A DNA stretch of 64,000 bases, from positions 62,001 to 126,000 of the forward strand of contig CAADTP010000015.1 in the NCBI GenBank assembly GCA_900751995.1, given 5' to 3'. The position numbers and the translations under genes are program-made. This DNA is from Lachnospiraceae bacterium. GTDB lineage: Bacteria > Bacillota > Clostridia > Lachnospirales > Lachnospiraceae. Below the pieces are notes generated by a model that worked only from the letters and a program-made list of their open reading frames with translations, was not told where the DNA came from and did not search any database. Of the stretch, positions 33,361 to 41,971 are shown piece after piece. Position 1 is the first letter of the stretch, and each line of letters opens with the position of its first letter.

Positions 33361-33598
33361 CATTTCATAATAATGCACAGAAAATAAACAGGTTGAAAAA
33401 AAACCTGTGGATATTTCATGAAATGAAAAAAAACTTGGATATGCACTTGTTTTTTCATGGTAAATAGTTTAGAATGATTACATAAGTGGTAGAAAGTGGT
33501 GAATAGTGGTAGCGAATGGGGATGAGTGGCAGAACACACCATTTGCACCCTGGAAGCACGAAGGGGAGAATCGTGTTTCACGAGAGTAGGTGGGTTTC
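33361..33598 (+). promoter_or_regulatory. mraZ promoter and leader region with five MraZ repeats
   Basis: From the lacZ stop to mraZ there are 303 gene-free bases. After the terminator come a hairpin (ACAGGTT/AACCTGT, 33388-33408), the palindrome ATTTCATGAAAT (33413-33424), and a promoter TTGTTT-17-TAGAAT (33447-33475). Then five TGG cores at 33487, 33497, 33507, 33517 and 33527 are spaced exactly 10 bases apart (GTGGTA, GTGGTG, GTGGTA, ATGGGG, GTGGCA). This matches the known MraZ operator layout of TGG-type repeats with 5-base gaps, giving autorepression of the dcw operon. Confidence 0.85.
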
Positions 33599-34030
33599 AT
33601 GTTCATGGGCGAGTATAATCATACGATCGACGCGAAGGGGCGTCTGATCATCCCTTCCAGGTTCAGGGAACTCTTAGGGGAAGAGTTCGTACTGACAAGA
33701 GGGTTGGATGGTTGCCTTTCTATTTATCCGATGGATGAATGGGTTGCTTTTGAAGAGAAACTCCGAGCATTACCACTTACAAATAAAGACGCAAGAACCT
33801 TTTCACGTTTCTTTGTAGCCGGAGCTACAACATGTCAGCTGGATAAGCAGGGAAGAATCCTGGTGCCGCAGACGCTGCGCCAGTTCGCTGGTCTGGATAA
33901 GGATGTGGTGCTTACGGGTAATCTGAACCGGATCGAGGTTTGGAGCAAAGAGAAGTGGAGCGAGAACTGCAATTATGATGATATGGACAGCATTGCGGAA
34001 AGCATGCAGAACATAGGAATCGTCATTTGA
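33599..34030 (+). CDS. mraZ: Transcriptional regulator MraZ
   Basis: MraZ is a ring-forming, AbrB-fold DNA-binding protein that regulates the dcw cluster, including its own gene. The 143-residue protein has two copies of the family repeat: [20 protein letters not shown] (about 3-22) and [19 protein letters not shown] (about 79-97), each with the DxKGR-type loop. ATG 33599, after TAGGTGG, is preferred to the in-frame GTG at 33590, which lies inside that ribosome site. The five-repeat operator just upstream is its likely binding site. Confidence 0.97.
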   Translation: MFMGEYNHTIDAKGRLIIPSRFRELLGEEFVLTRGLDGCLSIYPMDEWVAFEEKLRALPLTNKDARTFSRFFVAGATTCQLDKQGRILVPQTLRQFAGLDKDVVLTGNLNRIEVWSKEKWSENCNYDDMDSIAESMQNIGIVI

Positions 34031-34065
34031 GCATAACGCAGGTAGAAATCCCACAGGAGACGGAT

Positions 34066-35001
34066 ATGGAATTTAAGCATAAATCTGTATTACTCAATGA
34101 GACCATTGACGGCTTAAGGGTAAAGCCGGATGGAATCTATGTGGATGGCACTTTAGGAGGAGCGGGACACGCCACAGAGGTGTGTAAGAAACTTTCTGCC
34201 AAGGGGAGATTTATTGGCATAGATCAAGACCAGGATGCGATAATTGCTGCGAGTGAACGGCTGTCAGCCTTTAATCAGGTGACAATCATTCGCAGCAATT
34301 ATTGTTACATGGCAGATGAGTTAAGATCCCGTGGCATTGAGAAAGTGGACGGGATCCTGCTGGATTTAGGAGTGTCATCTTATCAGCTGGATAACGAAGA
34401 GAGAGGTTTTTCCTATCGGTATGATTCTCCTCTGGACATGCGAATGGACAGAAGACAGAGCCGTACAGCCGGTGATATAGTCAACGGTTATGAGGAACGG
34501 GAGCTGTATCGGATTATCCGCGATTACGGCGAAGATAAATTTGCCAAAAATATAGCGAAACACATCGTGGCTGCCAGAGAGCAGGCACCGATCCGGACAA
34601 CCGGAGAACTGACAGAGATCATACGGGGGGCGATCCCCATGAAAATACAGGCTACAGGAGGACATCCGGCCAAGAGGACTTTTCAGGCAATACGTATTGA
34701 GCTCAACCGGGAGCTTGACGTGCTCCGGGATTCCCTGGACGGCATGATCGATCTCCTGGATGACGGAGGAAGGATCTGTATCATTACATTTCATTCTCTG
34801 GAAGACAGGATCGTTAAGACCATTTTCCGAAAAAATGAAAATCCCTGTACCTGCCCGCCGGATTTTCCGGTCTGCGTATGCGGAAAGAAATCCAAGGGTA
34901 AGGTGATCACAAGGAAACCGATCTTACCGGGAAAAGAGGAAATGGAAGAGAATCCGAGATCCAAAAGTGCGAAGCTTCGTATTTTTGAACGGAAAATGTA
35001 G
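34066..35001 (+). CDS. rsmH: 16S rRNA (cytosine-N4)-methyltransferase RsmH
   Basis: RsmH (MraW) methylates N4 of C1402 in 16S rRNA. The 311-residue protein has the SAM-binding start [13 protein letters not shown] and [11 protein letters not shown] near 24-34, IGIDQDQDA near 55, [12 protein letters not shown] near 98, and [12 protein letters not shown] near 232, followed by the usual Lys-rich C-terminus with a cysteine cluster ([14 protein letters not shown]). ATG 34066 behind CAGGAGA is chosen; an in-frame TTG at 34027 overlapping mraZ would add 13 residues. It is second in the dcw cluster, as in most bacteria. Confidence 0.96.
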   Translation: MEFKHKSVLLNETIDGLRVKPDGIYVDGTLGGAGHATEVCKKLSAKGRFIGIDQDQDAIIAASERLSAFNQVTIIRSNYCYMADELRSRGIEKVDGILLDLGVSSYQLDNEERGFSYRYDSPLDMRMDRRQSRTAGDIVNGYEERELYRIIRDYGEDKFAKNIAKHIVAAREQAPIRTTGELTEIIRGAIPMKIQATGGHPAKRTFQAIRIELNRELDVLRDSLDGMIDLLDDGGRICIITFHSLEDRIVKTIFRKNENPCTCPPDFPVCVCGKKSKGKVITRKPILPGKEEMEENPRSKSAKLRIFERKM

Positions 35002-35023
35002 TTGAGAGATGGAAGGTAGGCAA

Positions 35024-35593
35024 ATGGCGAAGACAGGAAGAGGGACTACAGCCAGAAGAAATCGAAATACCGTCAGGAACAGCAGAGAAATGTATGTTCA
35101 GGGAAATGCGGTAAAACGGTTGCAGGAGGTTCCTCAGAGGACTGATCTGCCCGAGATACAGGAAAGGCGACGACTGGCTCAGAAAAGAAAACAGAAATCC
35201 GCAGTACCTGTGACACCGGCAAAACAGGTGGTAAGCAGACAGGCACAGCGGAACCGGGAAAAGGCAATGGCCATGAACAAGGGGTTCGTTCTGTTTCTTA
35301 CGGCAGTTTCCATCGCGGTACTTTTTACCTGTATCAATTATCTTCAGGTAAAATCCGAAATCACGGCGAGTATGAAAAATGTTGCAAATCTGGAATCTGA
35401 GCTTGCACAGCTGAAAGAAGATAACGATGCATATTACAGTCAGGTCACTTCTGCAGTGGATATCAGCGAGATCAAGAAAAAAGCTATCGGCGAGCTTGGA
35501 ATGAAATATCCTTCGGAGGATCAGATACAGACCTATACCACGGAAGGAAACAGTTATGTGAGACAATATCAGGATGTGGACACACACAAGTAA
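35024..35593 (+). CDS. ftsL: FtsL-like division protein
   Basis: A 189-residue bitopic membrane protein in the ftsL position between rsmH and the PBP gene. A long basic cytoplasmic part (about 1-83, rich in Arg/Gln) leads to one helix near 85-107 (NKGFVLFLTAVSIAVLFTC), then a coiled coil (about 113-145; NLESELAQLKEDNDAYYSQV) outside. FtsL pairs with DivIC and DivIB/FtsQ to activate FtsW/FtsI at the septum. Sequence similarity in this family is weak; order, topology and coiled coil support the call. The cytoplasmic tail is longer than in Bacillus. ATG 35024 is favoured over 35009 by GGAAGGTAGG. Confidence 0.85.
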   Translation: MAKTGRGTTARRNRNTVRNSREMYVQGNAVKRLQEVPQRTDLPEIQERRRLAQKRKQKSAVPVTPAKQVVSRQAQRNREKAMAMNKGFVLFLTAVSIAVLFTCINYLQVKSEITASMKNVANLESELAQLKEDNDAYYSQVTSAVDISEIKKKAIGELGMKYPSEDQIQTYTTEGNSYVRQYQDVDTHK

Positions 35594-35623
35594 CAGAAGT
35601 ACAGTTTTTAAGCAGGTGATCGA

Positions 35624-37693
35624 TTGAGTACAAGAAGGCGCAGGCCGGTAAAAAAAATAAATTACAGTATGAAGAAAAAGCTGGCAGTACTATTTTCCTT
35701 AGTGTTGCTGGCTTTAGTCGGTTTGGTGGCAAGAATTACCTATATCAATGCCACCAGCGGAAGCAAATATCGAAAGCAGGTGCTGAGTCAGGCTCAGCAG
35801 AAATATGAAAATCAGACACTTCCGGCAAAAAGAGGCGATATCTATGACCGGAACGGGAATATCCTGGCAACCAGCAACAAGGTCTATAATGTGGTTCTTG
35901 ACTGTCTGGAGGTCAATAAGGATCAGGATTCCGTGGAGCCTACCATAAAGGCTCTTGTGGAAGTCCTGGGATTGGATGAAGATGAGATGCGGAAGCTTCT
36001 CACCGACAGCAGTACAAAAAAAAGTCAGTATCAGATCGTAAAGAAACAGATTTCCATGGACGACAAAAAAGCTTTCGAAAAATACGAAGATCCGGGAGAC
36101 GACAGTGAACTGACTGCCACGCAGCTGAAAGAACGTTCCAGGATCACAGGTGTATGGTTTGAGGAAGATTATCTCAGATCTTATCCGTTTAATGAGACTG
36201 CCTGTGATACCGTTGGATTTACACTTTCCAGAGATGTGGCGGATGCCGGACTGGAAGGATATTACAATGCGACACTTACCGGCGTGGATGGAAGACAGTA
36301 CGGATACATCAACAACAATTCCGACGTAGAACAGACGATCATCGAACCGACGGATGGCAAAAGCATTGAGACCTCGCTGGATCTGGGACTTCAGCAGATC
36401 GTGGAAAAATACGTAAATACCTTTGAAGAAAAGATGGGAGCCAAAAATGTAGGCGTGATCATCGAGGATCCGAAAACAGGAGAGATCCTGGCAATGGACG
36501 GCGGTGACCGTTATGACCTGAATAACCCGAGAGATCTTTCAAATGTGTATTCCCAGAGTGAGATCGCTGCCATGAACGATGAGGAAACCGTGGAAGCGCT
36601 AAACGGGATGTGGAGTAATTTCTGTGTGACAGATGCCTACGAGCCTGGATCGGTTGTAAAGCCTATCGTTATGGGCTCCGCACTTGAAATGGGAGCGATT
36701 TCCGAGAGCGATAATTTTGTCTGTGACGGCGGACAGTCTTTTGGAGCGGAAGGTGCGACTACTTTTATCAAATGTGCGGTATGGCCGGATGCTCACGGGA
36801 CAGAAGCTCTTTCCGATGTCATTGCCAATTCCTGCAACGATGGTATGATGCAGATCGCAGCAAAGATGGGAAAAGATAATTTTCTTAAGACACAGAGCGT
36901 TTTCAATTTCGGAACAAGAACCGGTATCGATCTTCCCAATGAGGGAAGCGGTGTGATCCATACCAGCGATACCATGGGAGAAACGGAGCTTGCATGCTCT
37001 GCTTTCGGACAGGGCTATACACTGACCATGATACAGGAGATCAATGCAATGTGTTCTGTGATCAATGGAGGATACTACTATCAGCCTCATCTGGTGACGA
37101 AGATCAAGGACAGCAGCGGCGGAATCGTAAAAACGATCTCTCCGACACTGATGAAGCAGACGATTTCCGAGAAGATATCTGCAGATATCCGCTCCTACAT
37201 GGCTGCCAGCGTAGACCATGGTACCAGCCGTACCTCCAAGGTGCAGGGCTACAGCTCCGGTGGTAAAACCGGTACTGCCGAGAAGCTTCCGCGAGGCAAT
37301 GGCAAGTATCTGGTATCTTTTATCGGATTTGCACCGGTAGATGATCCGGCGCTTGTGATCTATGTAGTTGTGGATGAGCCGAAGGTAGATGATCAGGCAA
37401 GTAGTACGTACGCACAGTACATTGCACAGGGGATCCTTTCCGAAGCACTTCCGTATCTGAATGTACAGCCGGATGAGGCAGAGGATGGAGAAGTTCCGAC
37501 TACAGAGCTGTGGGAACTTTTTAAGGGAATCAGCGATTCTGCAACAGGAACCGGCGCGGACGGGCAGAAGGAGGCAATTTCCGATGAGAATGTACCAAGT
37601 CCGCCGGAAGATGAGTCGGAGGACAGTGATACCGAAGATAATAACGATATGCAGAGCGAAGGTCTTACCAACGAGGAGGCCGGTCTGGAATAG
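35624..37693 (+). CDS. ftsI: Class B penicillin-binding protein, FtsI/SpoVD type
   Basis: A septal peptidoglycan transpeptidase of 689 residues. A basic N-terminus and single helix (about 18-42) precede the dimerisation domain and the transpeptidase domain. Catalytic motifs are intact: SVVK with Ser 343 (YEPGSVVKPIV), SCN (ANSCNDG) and KTG (GGKTGTAEK). The C-terminus is a roughly 70-residue acidic tail (SPPEDESEDSDTED and similar); there are no PASTA domains. The start is TTG 35624 behind AGGTGAT. It works with FtsW, encoded downstream, and is followed by a hairpin and a second PBP gene. Confidence 0.95.
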   Translation: MSTRRRRPVKKINYSMKKKLAVLFSLVLLALVGLVARITYINATSGSKYRKQVLSQAQQKYENQTLPAKRGDIYDRNGNILATSNKVYNVVLDCLEVNKDQDSVEPTIKALVEVLGLDEDEMRKLLTDSSTKKSQYQIVKKQISMDDKKAFEKYEDPGDDSELTATQLKERSRITGVWFEEDYLRSYPFNETACDTVGFTLSRDVADAGLEGYYNATLTGVDGRQYGYINNNSDVEQTIIEPTDGKSIETSLDLGLQQIVEKYVNTFEEKMGAKNVGVIIEDPKTGEILAMDGGDRYDLNNPRDLSNVYSQSEIAAMNDEETVEALNGMWSNFCVTDAYEPGSVVKPIVMGSALEMGAISESDNFVCDGGQSFGAEGATTFIKCAVWPDAHGTEALSDVIANSCNDGMMQIAAKMGKDNFLKTQSVFNFGTRTGIDLPNEGSGVIHTSDTMGETELACSAFGQGYTLTMIQEINAMCSVINGGYYYQPHLVTKIKDSSGGIVKTISPTLMKQTISEKISADIRSYMAASVDHGTSRTSKVQGYSSGGKTGTAEKLPRGNGKYLVSFIGFAPVDDPALVIYVVVDEPKVDDQASSTYAQYIAQGILSEALPYLNVQPDEAEDGEVPTTELWELFKGISDSATGTGADGQKEAISDENVPSPPEDESEDSDTEDNNDMQSEGLTNEEAGLE

Positions 37694-37705
37694 ATAAAAA
37701 GAATA

Positions 37706-37760
37706 CCCTCTCAGGGGAACGTCATATATTACAGTGACGACCTCTGAGAGGGATTTTTTT
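37706..37760 (+). terminator. Hairpin and U-run between the two PBP genes, covering a ribosome site
   Basis: CCCTCTCAGGGG (37706-37717) faces CCTCTGAGAGGG (37741-37752), with an inner CGTCA/TGACG pair. Seven T bases (37754-37760) follow and run into the next ATG. It has the look of an intrinsic terminator, and its right arm contains the GAGAGGGA that should serve the second PBP, so it may attenuate both transcription and translation. Confidence 0.7.
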
Positions 37761-39527
37761 ATGATCCGGACCATGGTTTATCACAGGAAAAAAATATGGA
37801 TGGTTTTTCTGATCTGCATAATGCTTCTTCTGGGACTTGTGGGAAGACTCTGGTATCTTATGAACGTTCGGGCAGAATATTATTCAAAAAAGGCGGAGGA
37901 TCTTCATGAGAGGGAACGTGACATAAAAGCAGCCAGGGGAAAGATCCTGGACATCAGGGGAAATATTCTGGCAGATAACCGGACAGTCTGTACAGTATCG
38001 GTGATACACAGCCAGATCAAAGATCCTGAAAAAGTGATCCGTGTACTGTCCGGAGCATTGTCTGTGAAAGAAGAGGAAATCCGGAAAAAAGTTGAAAAAG
38101 TTTCTTCTATTGAAAGAATACAGACAAACGTGGAAAAAAGCATTGGAGACAGGATCCGGGAATATGACCTTGAGGGAGTGAAGGTAGATGAGGATTATCG
38201 GAGATATTATCCTTATGGATCTCTCGCTTCAAAAGTACTGGGATTTACCGGAGGTGATAATCAGGGGATCATTGGTCTTGAAGTGAAATACGATGAGATC
38301 CTGAAAGGAGAGCCCGGAAAGATCCTCACAGTTACGGATGCACGTGGTGTGGAGATCGACGGAACCGGAGAACGGAGGAAGGAACCGGTGTCAGGAAATA
38401 CTCTGCGTACCAGTCTGGATGTTAATATCCAGGAATATGTGCAGCAGGCAGCCGGTAAAGTCATGGAAGAAAAACAGGCGGAGAGAGTTTCCATACTGCT
38501 TATGAACCCTCAGAACGGAGAAATCTATGCCTGTGTCAATGTGCCTGAATTTGATCTGAACGATCCGTTTACTCTGAATACAGAAGAAACAGCAGCAGAG
38601 GGAGAAAAGAAGCAGGATCTTCTGAACCGGATGTGGAGAAACCCCTGCCTGAATGATACCTATGAACCTGGCTCGACTTTTAAGATCATCACTATGGCAG
38701 CAGGGCTGGAGGAAGGAGTGGTGTCAACAGAGGATCGCTTTTTCTGTCCGGGCTATAAGGTGGTGGAGGACCGGCGGATCCACTGTGCAAAGAGAACAGG
38801 ACATGGTGCGCAGAGTTTTGTAGAAGGTGCCCAGAACTCCTGTAACCCGGTATTTATTGAGGTGGGCCTGCGGCTTGGAGCAGACCGTTATTACAAATAT
38901 TTTAAACAGTTCGGACTTTTGAAAAAAACAGGAATAGATCTTCCGGGAGAGGCCGGAACGATCATGCATAACCCCAAAAATATGGGAGAGGTGGAGCTTG
39001 CCACGGTATCCTTTGGCCAGTCGTTTCAGATCACACCGATCCAGCTTGCAACAACCGTCAGTGGGATCATCAATGGCGGAAACCGGATCACACCTCATTT
39101 TGGGATCAGCGTGGAAAGTGCGGACGGAACAAAGGTGCGGACACTGGAATATCCGGTGGAAAGCGGGATTGTGTCCGGTGAGACTTCCCGGACAGTACGT
39201 ACGATCCTGGAAACTGTAGTTTCAGAAGGCTCCGGAAAAAATGCCGGGATCCAGGGGTTTTCCATTGGGGGAAAAACAGCTACCTCTCAGACACTGCCCA
39301 GAGGCTCCGGCAGATATATTTCTTCATTCCTGGGGTTTGCCCCGGCAGAGGATCCGAAGGTCCTGGCTCTTTGTATCATCTATGCACCCCAGGGTATGTA
39401 TTATGGTGGGATCATTGCCGCACCGGTGGTACGCAGTATTTTTGAAAATGTACTTCCCTATCTTGGGATCAAGAGGACAGTTACGGAAACTCCATCCGGG
39501 GAAAACCGGGCAGATGGGGTTGATTAA
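37761..39527 (+). CDS. Second class B penicillin-binding protein
   Basis: A 588-residue paralogue of the preceding PBP with one N-terminal helix (about 13-32), the dimerisation domain and a transpeptidase domain. The catalytic Ser is in YEPGSTFKIITM (residue 305) and SCN in QNSCNPV. The third motif reads KTA (GGKTATSQ, residues 505-507) where the family normally has KTG. The rest of the domain is well preserved, so it is probably expressed and may be active or altered in beta-lactam handling. ATG 37761 is chosen; a GTG at 37734 lies inside the upstream hairpin. It may be the SpoVD/FtsI alternate form for a different growth stage (inference). Confidence 0.92.
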   Translation: MIRTMVYHRKKIWMVFLICIMLLLGLVGRLWYLMNVRAEYYSKKAEDLHERERDIKAARGKILDIRGNILADNRTVCTVSVIHSQIKDPEKVIRVLSGALSVKEEEIRKKVEKVSSIERIQTNVEKSIGDRIREYDLEGVKVDEDYRRYYPYGSLASKVLGFTGGDNQGIIGLEVKYDEILKGEPGKILTVTDARGVEIDGTGERRKEPVSGNTLRTSLDVNIQEYVQQAAGKVMEEKQAERVSILLMNPQNGEIYACVNVPEFDLNDPFTLNTEETAAEGEKKQDLLNRMWRNPCLNDTYEPGSTFKIITMAAGLEEGVVSTEDRFFCPGYKVVEDRRIHCAKRTGHGAQSFVEGAQNSCNPVFIEVGLRLGADRYYKYFKQFGLLKKTGIDLPGEAGTIMHNPKNMGEVELATVSFGQSFQITPIQLATTVSGIINGGNRITPHFGISVESADGTKVRTLEYPVESGIVSGETSRTVRTILETVVSEGSGKNAGIQGFSIGGKTATSQTLPRGSGRYISSFLGFAPAEDPKVLALCIIYAPQGMYYGGIIAAPVVRSIFENVLPYLGIKRTVTETPSGENRADGVD

Positions 39528-39590
39528 TGAGGATAAAAGCCTTATACTGTTGAAGAAGTATAAAAAAACGAAAGAATTAGAGGTGTGAGG

Positions 39591-40547
39591 ATGGAGTTTC
39601 ATGTTGTGATCCCTGTGCTGATCTCATTTGCGATCAGCCTTGTATTAGGACCGATTGTTATCCCTTTTTTAAGAAGACTTAAAATGGGACAGACAGAGAG
39701 AGAGCTGGGTGTGCAGTCCCACCTGAAAAAGAACGGTACCCCTACGATGGGTGGGGTGATCTTTCTCATTGCAACAACTGTAACATCACTGTTTTATATC
39801 AGAGATTATCCGATGATCATCCCGGTACTTTTCCTGACACTGGGATTTGGACTGATCGGATTTCTGGATGATTATCTGAAGGTAGTTCTGAAGCGTTCTG
39901 ACGGACTTCTGCCATGGCAGAAAATGGCACTGCAGATCGTTGTGACAGCTGTATTTGCTTTTTATCTTGTAAATTATTCCAACGTATCCCTGACTATGAA
40001 GATCCCGTTCTGGAGCGGACATTATCTGAACCTGGGATGGTTTGCGGTTCCGGTACTGTTCTTTGCGGTGATCGGTACAGTAAACGGAGTCAATTTTACG
40101 GATGGACTTGACGGACTGGCTTCCAGTGTTACCCTGATCGTGGCAGTATTCTTTACGGTGGTTTCCCTTGGAATGAACAGTGGTGTGGAACCGATCACCT
40201 GTGCAGTTGTAGGCAGTCTGATGGGATTCCTTCTGTTTAATGTATATCCTGCCAAGGTATTTATGGGAGACACCGGTTCTCTGGCATTGGGGGGCTTTGT
40301 GGCTGGTGTGGCTTATGCCATGCAGATGCCGCTGTTTATCATCCTGGTCGGACTGATCTACCTTGTGGAGGTATTGTCTGTTATGCTCCAGGTATCCTAT
40401 TTCAAGGCAACACACGGAAAAAGAATCTTCAAGATGGCGCCTATCCACCATCATTTTGAGCTTTGTGGGTGGTCCGAGACACGAGTTGTTGCAGTGTTCT
40501 CTGTTGTAACTGCTATTATGTGCCTGATCGCTCTCCTGGCATTATAA
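39591..40547 (+). CDS. mraY: Phospho-MurNAc-pentapeptide transferase
   Basis: MraY moves phospho-MurNAc-pentapeptide from UDP to undecaprenyl phosphate, making lipid I at the membrane. The 318-residue protein has about ten helices. Motifs are intact: KKNGTPTMGGVIF near 48, LGFLDDY-type acidic motif (LIGFLDDYLKV) near 93, NFTDGLDGLA near 170, FMGDTGSLALGGF near 223, and MAPIHHHFELCGWSE near 282. ATG 39591, five bases after GAGGTG, is preferred to GTG 39585. It fits the classical dcw order before murD. Confidence 0.97.
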   Translation: MEFHVVIPVLISFAISLVLGPIVIPFLRRLKMGQTERELGVQSHLKKNGTPTMGGVIFLIATTVTSLFYIRDYPMIIPVLFLTLGFGLIGFLDDYLKVVLKRSDGLLPWQKMALQIVVTAVFAFYLVNYSNVSLTMKIPFWSGHYLNLGWFAVPVLFFAVIGTVNGVNFTDGLDGLASSVTLIVAVFFTVVSLGMNSGVEPITCAVVGSLMGFLLFNVYPAKVFMGDTGSLALGGFVAGVAYAMQMPLFIILVGLIYLVEVLSVMLQVSYFKATHGKRIFKMAPIHHHFELCGWSETRVVAVFSVVTAIMCLIALLAL

Positions 40548-40561
40548 GGAGGAACAGAAAA

Positions 40562-41917
40562 ATGGATTTAAAAGGAAAAAAAGTTCTCGTTTTCGGAGCC
40601 GGAAAAAGCGGCATCGGAGCAGCTGATCTGCTTGGAAGTGCAGGAGCACAGCCGGTGATCTATGACGGAAACGCAGATCTTGACAAAGAAGCAGTTTTAC
40701 ATAAAACAAACGGAAAATACACCCCGGAGATCTGGGCCGGAGATTTTCCGGAGAGAGCGCTGGACAGTCTTGATCTTATAGTGCTAAGTCCGGGAGTTCC
40801 CACAGACCTGCCGCTGGTAAAGAGCTTCTATGAAAAGGGCCTTCCGGTATGGAGCGAGGTGGAGCTTGCCTATCGTACAGGCAAGGGAGAGGTTCTTGCG
40901 ATCACAGGAACCAACGGTAAGACAACAACAACAGCACTCCTCGGAAAGATCATGGGAGATGCCCGTGAATCTGTATTTGTTGTAGGAAATATCGGAACTG
41001 CATATACATCCAAATCATTGGAGATGAGGGAGGATTCCGTAACTGTTGCGGAGATCAGCAGCTTTCAGCTGGAGACTATTGACCAGTTCCGCCCGAAGGT
41101 AAGTGCGATCCTCAACATCACAGAGGACCATCTGAACCGTCATCATACCATGGAGGAATACATCCGTGTAAAAGAGCTGATCACCAAAAATCAGGGACCG
41201 GAAGATGTATGTGTTCTGAATTACGAGGATGAAGTCCTTCGTAAATTCGGTGAAAATATCGTTCCGAAGGTGGTATATTTCTCAAGTCTTCGCAAACTGG
41301 ATCAGGGAATCTATCTGGACGGAGATCAGATCATGCTCAAAACAGAAAAAGAAGAGATCCCGATCGTAAAAACCGAAGAGCTTAAGATCCTGGGACGTCA
41401 TAATCACGAGAATGTAATGGCAGCAGCCGCCATGGCATATTATGCGGGTGTTTCTGTGGAGAGTATCCGCAAGAGTGTCTGTGAGTTTGTGGCAGTTCCA
41501 CACAGGATCGAGTATGTGACAGAGAAAAACGGTGTTGCATATTACAACGATTCCAAGGGAACCAATCCGGATGCGGCCATCAAGGGGATTCAGGCAATGA
41601 ACCGTCCGACTCTTCTGATCGGCGGTGGCTATGACAAGGAATCCAGCTATGATGAGTGGATAGAATCCTTCGACGGAAAAGTCCGTTATCTTGTTCTCAT
41701 CGGTCAGACGAAAGAGAAGATCAAAGCAGCAGCAGAACGTCTTGGATTTACAGATATCATCCTCTGCGAGGATCTGAAGGAAGCTGTCCGGGTCTGTGCG
41801 GAAAAAGCCAATCCCGGAGATGCAGTTCTGCTTTCACCGGCATGTGCGAGCTGGGGACAGTTTGATAATTATGAGCAGCGCGGTGACATGTTCAAGGAAT
41901 ACGTGAAAGCACTGTAA
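40562..41917 (+). CDS. murD: UDP-MurNAc-L-alanine:D-glutamate ligase
   Basis: MurD adds D-glutamate, the second residue of the stem peptide. The 451-residue protein has the N-terminal Rossmann-type domain (VLVFGAGKSGIGAADLL), the ATP loop ITGTNGKTTTTALLG near 115, NITEDHLNRHH near 189, HNHENVMAAA near 280, DSKGTNPDA near 325, and LLSPACASWGQFDNYEQRG near 422. An in-frame extension upstream to 40463 overlaps mraY and has no ribosome site; ATG 40562 behind AAGGAGGA is clear. Confidence 0.97.
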   Translation: MDLKGKKVLVFGAGKSGIGAADLLGSAGAQPVIYDGNADLDKEAVLHKTNGKYTPEIWAGDFPERALDSLDLIVLSPGVPTDLPLVKSFYEKGLPVWSEVELAYRTGKGEVLAITGTNGKTTTTALLGKIMGDARESVFVVGNIGTAYTSKSLEMREDSVTVAEISSFQLETIDQFRPKVSAILNITEDHLNRHHTMEEYIRVKELITKNQGPEDVCVLNYEDEVLRKFGENIVPKVVYFSSLRKLDQGIYLDGDQIMLKTEKEEIPIVKTEELKILGRHNHENVMAAAAMAYYAGVSVESIRKSVCEFVAVPHRIEYVTEKNGVAYYNDSKGTNPDAAIKGIQAMNRPTLLIGGGYDKESSYDEWIESFDGKVRYLVLIGQTKEKIKAAAERLGFTDIILCEDLKEAVRVCAEKANPGDAVLLSPACASWGQFDNYEQRGDMFKEYVKAL

Positions 41918-41971
41918 TAATCCGAAAAATACATACATAAGCTGAAATAAAGACCACTGTGGAGGCCATGC

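Noticed and set aside
33406..33414. TGTGGATAT, one mismatch from a DnaA box
   Set aside because: A single near-match in AT-rich sequence, with no cluster of boxes or origin genes nearby.
36599..37774. 391-codon minus-strand open frame opposite ftsI
   Set aside because: Shadow of ftsI with no domain signature and no promoter.
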